Source: Paracidovorax konjaci (GTDB taxonomy: Bacteria > Pseudomonadota > Gammaproteobacteria > Burkholderiales > Burkholderiaceae_C). From it: a DNA stretch of 64,000 nt. Under the pieces are notes generated by a model. The model saw only the letters and a program-made list of their open reading frames with translations. It made no database searches and was not told the origin of the DNA. Below, one piece after another: positions 59,701 to 64,000 of this stretch (positions are counted from its first letter, which is position 1; the number at the start of each line of letters is the position of its first letter). A program made the translations under genes and the position numbers. The stretch lies in the NCBI RefSeq assembly GCF_900112675.1, contig NZ_FOMQ01000003.1:388507-452506 (forward strand), given 5' to 3'.

Positions 59701-60611
59701 TGTCGCGCATCAGCCGCAACACCATCGAGCTGACGCGCGAGCCGCTCGATCTGCGTCGCATCGCCGGGCAGGCGATCGAATTCGCCAGGCCCGGCATCGA
59801 CGAGCGGGGGCATCGCCTCTCGGTCGAAGAGCCCGCCGCGGCCATTCCCATCGAAGGGGACAACGTGCGCCTGGTGCAGGTGCTGTCCAACCTGCTGAAC
59901 AACGCGGCCCGCTACACCGAGCCGGGCGGCCGCATCACGGTGCGGTGCTGGCACGACAGTGCCGGCGCCCACGCGGAGGTGGGCGACACGGGCATCGGCA
60001 TCCCCACGGACCGGCTGGAGGACGTCTTCCGGATGTTCGCGCAGGTGGACCGCAGCGACCCGCGCTCCAAGCCGGGGCTGGGCGTGGGCCTGGCGCTGGC
60101 GCAGCGCCTGGCCCAACTGCACGGCGGCCACGTCGAGGCGCGCAGTGCCGGCCCCGGCCAGGGCAGCGCGTTCACGCTGCATCTGCCCGTGGCGCAGGGC
60201 ACGGTCAGCCCGCCAGCCCCGCAGGGCAAGGCCCCCGCGGAGGCCGCGCGCCTCAAGGTGCTGGTGGTGGACGACGACGAAGACGCCGCCTACCCCATCG
60301 TGACCGTGCTCGAATGGAGCGGCATGGAAACACAGAGCGTGACCAGCGGACAGGCGGCGCTCGGCCTGCTGGAGCGGTGGAAACCCGACGTGGCGCTGCT
60401 GGACCTGGGCATGCCCGGGATGGACGGCTACACGCTCGCGCGGCACATGGCCGCCACGCACCCCGCCGTGGCGCTGATCGCCATCAGCGGCTGGGGCCAG
60501 CCCGAAGACGTGGCCCGCTGCCGCGAGGCGGGCTTCTCCACCCACTTCGTGAAGCCGGTGGACCTGGATGCGGTGGGCGAGGCCGTGCGGCAGGTGGCGC
60601 AGCGGCATTGA
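56799..60611 (+). CDS. Double hybrid sensor histidine kinase with two kinase and two receiver modules
   Basis: A 1270-residue soluble protein without obvious membrane helices. Order: N-terminal PAS-like (about 20-190) and GAF-like (about 200-350) domains; HisKA 1 with SHEFRTPITLML (His362) and ATPase 1; receiver 1 with LVVDDNADM and phospho-acceptor Asp691 in LADVMLPRMDG; PAS (about 770-890); HisKA 2 with AHELRNPLAAISG (His919) and ATPase 2; receiver 2 with LVVDDDEDA and Asp1202 in LLDLGMPGMDG. It has no DNA-binding or diguanylate cyclase output and no adjacent response regulator, so signalling goes to a distant partner. Both kinase modules keep GLGLAL-type nucleotide motifs. Confidence 0.9.
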   Translation: MHHDAPAPEATPPLTAADTPYALARAFPGHSEMARRMRGMDWAATTLGPVGGWSPNLLAALSLCLTSRFPMHIWWGPDLRLFYNDGYIPLLGPGKHPAALARSGREVWAEVWDQIRPMVEGVQQGAEATWSEDLLMFFDRALPQEEVYATFSFSPILSGDGSVEGLFCACSETTGRVVTARRVETLRRLGLATEAHSAGEACAAALRALDANPCDIPFARIEWGGTDRAGGALACSAALPGEDWDTLMQRWAPQCRQLHDSGAAQRVAIEPPHAAPWPHGGAHALLLPLRVGTADRPDGTLVLGLGLHRPFDAAYEDFIHLVQQQVERAIGEARSYEMERHRAETLMELDRAKTAFFSNLSHEFRTPITLMLGPLEEALAHAQAQDEVRGHLQLAHRNTLRLRKLVNNLLDFSRLQAGRAQARFIPVDLAALTQDLASNFRSAFERAGVALEVDCPPLPFPLYVDRGMWEDVVLNLLGNALKFTLQGSVRIALEHGGGGGHGGTAGTGSEVTLTVQDSGVGIGAAELPHIFERFRVGRHGGGRTQEGTGIGLALVQEIVHLHGGTVSAESTPGQGSVFRVRLRAGCAHLDPQQIADSDAGPSPLRAQSYVQEAMGWSFPDLPAPAVAGLHAPDDAAAGMPRCRVLVVDDNADMLAYVASLLSPHMETVSVPDGVQALEQLRSSHYDLMLADVMLPRMDGFSLLRAVRALPDLQLLPVILLSARAGQEAHAEGLAAGADDYVAKPFSARDLLARVAAALARARKRAETAKAAEIRYRQLFDAIDEGFCIIELVFDAAGRPIDYRFLEVNPAFKRHTGLVDAAGRTMRELIPDLDGEWFERYGRVATLREPLRFEQYSEKLDHRWFDVFAFPADDGQPCRVGILFTDISARKRAERALQHSERRLQETDRRKDEFLATLAHELRNPLAAISGAVELLRHPMGQLSKARAGEVLGRQVRHMVRLVDELLDVSRISRNTIELTREPLDLRRIAGQAIEFARPGIDERGHRLSVEEPAAAIPIEGDNVRLVQVLSNLLNNAARYTEPGGRITVRCWHDSAGAHAEVGDTGIGIPTDRLEDVFRMFAQVDRSDPRSKPGLGVGLALAQRLAQLHGGHVEARSAGPGQGSAFTLHLPVAQGTVSPPAPQGKAPAEAARLKVLVVDDDEDAAYPIVTVLEWSGMETQSVTSGQAALGLLERWKPDVALLDLGMPGMDGYTLARHMAATHPAVALIAISGWGQPEDVARCREAGFSTHFVKPVDLDAVGEAVRQVAQRH

Positions 60612-60982
60612 GCCCGCTGCCGAGAAATACCGCCCGGCCGGTCCGGCGCCGGCGCCGGCGCGACAGCGGGCGTCGGCTGGCACGCATTGCCGATCATGTG
60701 GCGCATTTGGCATGCCGCCGGTCGTGTTTGCCCAGCTAAGCTGCTCGCACGCACCAGGCCCAGGTCTGGCCTCCATGGACCCCAGGGCAGTCTCCGCATG
60801 GCTCGCAACCCCACGCTTTCACCCGGCACCGGCCGGCACCCACCGATGCAGAGCTTCGGCCTGCAGCCCGGGCACGTGCATGCCCGGTCCGTCGCCCACG
60901 CGCCGGCGCGCACCGCGGCCGAGGGCGTGGCCGCCCTCCCCTCCGGCATGCGGGCCCGCGCCGGCGCCAGAAGGAGCGCGAG
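60612..60982. other. 371-base spacer before the patatin gene
   Basis: GC-rich sequence with a short GCC/CGG run near 60645-60660. A 62-codon frame at 60798-60986 overlaps the patatin start but has no family character, so I do not call it. I see nothing else supportable here. Confidence 0.5.
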
Positions 60983-61963
60983 GTGAGAACGCCGGCCCTG
61001 CTCCGGTGCCTGCCCCTGCTGCTGGCCGGCTTCCTGGCGGCCTGCGCCGGCGTGCCCGATCCCGCGGAGCGCGGCTTCCAGGGCAGCTGGTTGGTGGACG
61101 GTGCCTTGCAGGCACCCGCCGCCACGCCGCGGGTCCAGGCTCCTGCAGCGAGGCCCACGGTCGCCCTGGTCCTGGGTGGCGGCGGATTGCGGGGCTTCGC
61201 CCACATCGGCGTGCTGCAGGCGCTGGAAGAGGCCGGTATCCGCCCGGACCTGGTCGTGGGCACGTCCATCGGAGCCATCGTCGGCGCGGCCTATGCGTCG
61301 GGCCGCTCGCCCGCGCAGATCTGGCAGCAGGCCGACAGCTTGCGGGTGCGGTCGCTGGCGGATATCGCGCTCAGCGGCCCGGGCTTCGTCAAGGGCGAGG
61401 CGCTCGCGCGCTGGGCCGACGGTTTGGTCGGCGGGCAGGCCATCGAGCAATTCCCGGTGCGTTTCGTCGCCGTCGCCACGGACGTCGACCGGGGCCGGCC
61501 CTACGTGATCACGCAGGGCGACGCCGGCCAGGCACTGCGCGCGTCGGCTGCGATCCCGGGCGTCTTCCTGCCGGTGCAGGCCGATGGCCTCACGCTGGTC
61601 GATGGCGGCGTGGCCGGCCTGGTGCCGGTGCGGGCGGCCCGCGCGCTGGGCGCCGACGTGGTGATCGCGGTGGACATCTATTGCCACGGCCCGCGGTACC
61701 CGTCGAACTCGTCGGTGTCGATGTGGCTGCGCGTGTCGCAGGTGCAGAGCTGCCTGCTTTCCGGCCCCGAGGCCGCATCGGCCGACGTGCTGATCGCCCC
61801 GGCCATCGCACCCGCCGGCGTGAACGACGCACCCGGGCGCGAGACCGCCCGGCGGCTGGGCTACGAGGCCGCTACGGCGCAATTGCCGGCCCTGCTGTCC
61901 GTGCTGCGGCAGCGCGGCATGGGGGTCCGCGCGGCATCGGCCACGCCATCGGCGCCCCCCTGA
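60983..61963 (+). CDS. Patatin-like phospholipase lipoprotein
   Basis: A 326-residue lipoprotein: signal peptide with lipobox LAAC (Cys21), then a patatin domain of the RssA type. The oxyanion loop is LVLGGGGLRGFAHIGVLQALEEAG, the nucleophile is Ser95 in VVGTSIGAIVG, and the catalytic aspartate is Asp207 in LVDGGVAGLVP. It is probably anchored in the periplasm or outer membrane and hydrolyses acyl esters. The GTG at 60983 follows GGAGCGCGAG. The substrate is unknown. Confidence 0.9.
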   Translation: MRTPALLRCLPLLLAGFLAACAGVPDPAERGFQGSWLVDGALQAPAATPRVQAPAARPTVALVLGGGGLRGFAHIGVLQALEEAGIRPDLVVGTSIGAIVGAAYASGRSPAQIWQQADSLRVRSLADIALSGPGFVKGEALARWADGLVGGQAIEQFPVRFVAVATDVDRGRPYVITQGDAGQALRASAAIPGVFLPVQADGLTLVDGGVAGLVPVRAARALGADVVIAVDIYCHGPRYPSNSSVSMWLRVSQVQSCLLSGPEAASADVLIAPAIAPAGVNDAPGRETARRLGYEAATAQLPALLSVLRQRGMGVRAASATPSAPP

Positions 61964-62044
61964 CACCTGCGTGGCGTGCGCAGGCCGCCCGCCGCCCGAT
62001 GCCATCCCCCGGACGAACCGATTTTTGAAACCCAAGGAGCCACC

Positions 62045-62581
62045 ATGCCATTCATCGAAACCATGCACACCTACTTTCGCGGCGAGAAGATCGAAGCGCT
62101 CTTCTTCATCGCCACCACCGGACTGGCGCTGGTCATCTTCGGGATCACGGCGCTGAAGGCCGAGCGCGGCGGATATGCCTGGGGCGTGGGCATTCCTTCG
62201 ATCCTGTTCGGGCTCGTGCTGGTCGGCGTGGGTGCCGGCGTGGGCCTGCGCACCGACAAACAGGTCGCCGAACTCGAACGCAGCTTCCAGGCGAACCCTG
62301 CCGCGCTGGTGCAGAAGGAGCTGCCGCGCATGGAAAAAGTCGATGCGACTTTCCGCACCACCTACTACGTGCTCGGCCTGGTGTCCGCGCTGGGGCTGCT
62401 CATCCACTACCTGGGCGGCCCAGGATGGGGGCGCGGCCTGGGTTCGACCTTGATCCTGCTCGGAGCCGTGGGCCTGTTGATCGATGGCTTCGCGCAACGC
62501 CGGGCAGAGCCCTACATGGCGGCCCTGGTTCAGCTCGGCGCGGATTCACAGCAGGCCGATGCCCCCGCAAGGCGCCCGTAG
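62045..62581 (+). CDS. Conserved-looking four-helix membrane protein of unknown function
   Basis: A 178-residue protein I do not recognise. Hydrophobic segments at about residues 16-37, 43-65, 107-128 and 132-152 suggest four membrane helices. A charged amphipathic stretch between helices 2 and 3 (RTDKQVAELERSFQANPAALVQKELPRMEKV) would lie on one side of the membrane. The start is preceded by AAGGAG. It follows the patatin gene by 81 bases on the same strand. Confidence 0.75.
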   Translation: MPFIETMHTYFRGEKIEALFFIATTGLALVIFGITALKAERGGYAWGVGIPSILFGLVLVGVGAGVGLRTDKQVAELERSFQANPAALVQKELPRMEKVDATFRTTYYVLGLVSALGLLIHYLGGPGWGRGLGSTLILLGAVGLLIDGFAQRRAEPYMAALVQLGADSQQADAPARRP

Positions 62582-62813
62582 CAGCCCTGCGCCACCGACG
62601 CGGTGGGGGCCCGGGCGATGGATGGGCCGGCCGGCGTGTGCGATGCCAAGGTCCGCGGGACGACCGGCCGCCCGGTCGGGCGGGGCCATGGCCGCGCTGG
62701 CCCCGGGGCGGGCAGGACTGGCGCCGATGGCCGTCCCGCTGGCGCGCATGGCCAGTTCATCGCAAGGCCCGGCCTTCTATCGTGAAGGCCCTATCACTCT
62801 CTGAGGCTTTGCC

Positions 62814-63428
62814 ATGATCGCTCAATCCCGTCTTCTTTCCATCTCCCTGCTGGCGGGGCTGCTGGCCAGCCAGCCGACCTTCGCGCAGGACGGCTGGTCG
62901 CTGGCCAAGGAGTCCGAGGGCATCAAGGTGTACGTGCGGACCGTCGAGGGCTCGCCCCTGCGTGAATTCCGCGGTGAAGTGCAGATCAAGTCCACCCCGG
63001 ACGACGTGGTCAAGGTGTTGCGCGATGCCAATGCCTTCCGCCAATGGATGCCCGACGTCGCCGCGTCGGAACTGCTCAAGGCCACCGACACCGAGCAGTA
63101 CCACTACCTGGACAACAAGGCGCCCTGGCCGGTGTCCAACCGCGACGGCGTCTACCACTTCACCTATGCCAAGGCGGATGACGGTGCGGTCACCGTGCGC
63201 GTCGAGGCCGTGCCCGACTACCTGCCGGAGCGCGCGGGCAAGGTGCGCATCCCGCAGGCCCAGGGCCAGTGGAAGCTGGTGCCCGACGCGGATGGGGTGA
63301 ACGTCACCTATCGGATGCATGCCTCTCCGGGCGGGGCCATTCCCGCCTGGATGGCCAACCAGGCGGTGGTGGATACGCCCTACGGAACGCTCAAGGCACT
63401 GAGAAGCCGGCTGCAGGAGGGTCGCTGA
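62814..63428 (+). CDS. START domain-containing periplasmic protein
   Basis: A 204-residue protein with an N-terminal signal peptide (residues 1-24, ending near FAQ) followed by a START/polyketide-cyclase-like lipid-binding fold: GWSLAKESEGIKVYVRTVEGSPLREFRGEVQIKSTPDDVVKVLRD, then NRDGVYHFTYAKADDGAVTVRVEAVPDYLPE and YRMHASPGGAIPAWMANQAVVDTPYGTLKAL. The domain resembles mammalian START proteins that bind lipids or sterols. Its role here is not known. Confidence 0.85.
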   Translation: MIAQSRLLSISLLAGLLASQPTFAQDGWSLAKESEGIKVYVRTVEGSPLREFRGEVQIKSTPDDVVKVLRDANAFRQWMPDVAASELLKATDTEQYHYLDNKAPWPVSNRDGVYHFTYAKADDGAVTVRVEAVPDYLPERAGKVRIPQAQGQWKLVPDADGVNVTYRMHASPGGAIPAWMANQAVVDTPYGTLKALRSRLQEGR

Positions 63429-63476
63429 TCCGCACGCCGGCCTGCGAGGTGTCGCGGGCGGGCGGCGGTACGTAAG

Positions 63477-63493
63477 CCGTGGTGACACCACGG
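63477..63493. promoter_or_regulatory. Palindrome between the START gene and gabD
   Basis: CCGTGGTG-A-CACCACGG, a 17-base perfect palindrome in the convergent spacer. It lacks a T-run and a loop, so it looks more like a protein site than a terminator. Confidence 0.35.
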
Positions 63494-63509
63494 ACACCCT
63501 GCGAAGCCG

Positions 63510-64000
63510 TCAGTCGAGCCCGCCCTGGCAGAGGTACTTGGTGTGCAGGTAGTCCTCCAGCCCGTGGGTGGAGCCCTCGCGGCCGTAGCCCGACTCCTTC
63601 ACTCCGCCGAAGGGCGCGGCCTCGGCCGCCAGCGCCCCTTCGTTGATGCCCACGATGCCTGTCTCCAGCAGCCCCGCCACGCGCCAGATCCTCCGCACGT
63701 CCTGGCTGTAGAAGTACGCCGCCAGCCCGAAGGGCGTGTCGTTGGCCGCCGCGATCACCTCCGCCTCGCTGCCAAAGCGCGTGAGCGGCGCCACCGGCCC
63801 GAAGGTCTCCTCGCACGCGCACGCCATGGTGGCGTCCGCGTTCTCCAGCACCGTGGGCGCGTAGTAGTGCGCGCCCAGCTCGGGCAGCCGCCTGCCGCCC
63901 GTGAGCACCCTGGCGCCGCGCGCCACCGCATCTTCCACGTGCCGCTCGATCTTCTCCACCGCCCGCGCGTTGATCATCGGCCCGATCTGCGAGGCCGCAT
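63510..64000 (-). CDS. gabD: NAD(P)-dependent succinate-semialdehyde dehydrogenase, C-terminal part
   Basis: The gene runs off the right edge of the window; the C-terminal part of about 163 residues is present. It includes GPMINARAVEKIERHVEDAVARGARVLTGG, EETFGPVAPLTRFGSEAEVIAAANDTPFGLAAYFYSQD and the family end GVKESGYGREGSTHGLEDYLHTKYLCQGG, as in GabD-type enzymes. The catalytic cysteine and glutamate lie outside the window. It would oxidise succinate semialdehyde to succinate. Confidence 0.88.
   Translation of the reverse strand, partial: AASQIGPMINARAVEKIERHVEDAVARGARVLTGGRRLPELGAHYYAPTVLENADATMACACEETFGPVAPLTRFGSEAEVIAAANDTPFGLAAYFYSQDVRRIWRVAGLLETGIVGINEGALAAEAAPFGGVKESGYGREGSTHGLEDYLHTKYLCQGGLD

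Noticed and set aside
60798..60986. Small 62-codon frame before the patatin gene
   Set aside because: Composition is random-looking and it overlaps the patatin start; no support beyond an ATG.

Overview
The window looks like chromosomal DNA from a GC-rich betaproteobacterium of the family Comamonadaceae, most likely Acidovorax or a close relative. This rests on protein character, the Bug-type substrate-binding protein, a contiguous TCA gene block, a cyo operon followed by SURF1 and regBA, and short AT-rich GCTA...TAGC palindromes between genes. I see no phage genes, insertion sequences, CRISPR arrays, rRNA or tRNA. Almost everything is well-packed housekeeping or metabolic DNA, and the two ends cut through genes.

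Layout. 1-3117: the end of a periplasmic binding protein translationally coupled to a sensor kinase. 3140-7065: a class IV aminotransferase, a DUF427 protein, a 395-base gene-free stretch with two DnaA-box repeats and a palindrome, a 2Fe-2S ferredoxin and a DUF2235 hydrolase. 7199-9430: riboflavin genes (ribB with a degenerate RibA domain, ribH) and nusB. 9507-13361: an aminotransferase, then ybgC-tolQ-tolR-tolA, closed by a perfect bidirectional terminator. 13637-14974: an MHS transporter. 15250-22127: cyoABCD (ubiquinol oxidase bo3), SURF1, and the redox two-component pair regB-regA, all overlapping or tightly spaced.

22274-28579: aldehyde dehydrogenase, FAD oxidoreductase, TSUP exporter with divergent LysR gene, U32 protease-like tRNA hydroxylation protein. 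28656-42333: a TCA-cycle block. On the minus strand mdh, trans-aconitate methyltransferase, a CitE-like lyase, a secreted Ala/Lys-rich protein and acnB, followed by sbmA. On the plus strand a GntR regulator, sdhCDAB, sdhE and gltA. A perfect palindrome lies in the divergent mdh/gntR promoter region.

42432-46964: D-aminoacylase with a Tat-type Bug binding protein, a divergent LysR regulator and a GlxA-type AraC regulator. 47285-49399: glutathione-dependent formaldehyde detoxification (adhC, S-formylglutathione hydrolase). 49711-51429: a lipid A phosphoethanolamine transferase with a PmrA-like box. 51477-54764: LysR, DUF1445 hydro-lyase and MFS transporter. 54893-60611: a chemoreceptor and a 1270-residue double hybrid kinase. 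60983-64000: a patatin lipoprotein, a four-helix membrane protein, a START-domain protein and the C-terminal part of a succinate-semialdehyde dehydrogenase.

No clearly new multi-gene system stands out. The most interesting items are regulatory or organisational: the DnaA-box repeats, the palindrome family that reaches into a stop codon and a start codon, the TCA block with its side-product enzymes and GntR operator candidate, the RegBA-cyo linkage, and the PmrA-like box.
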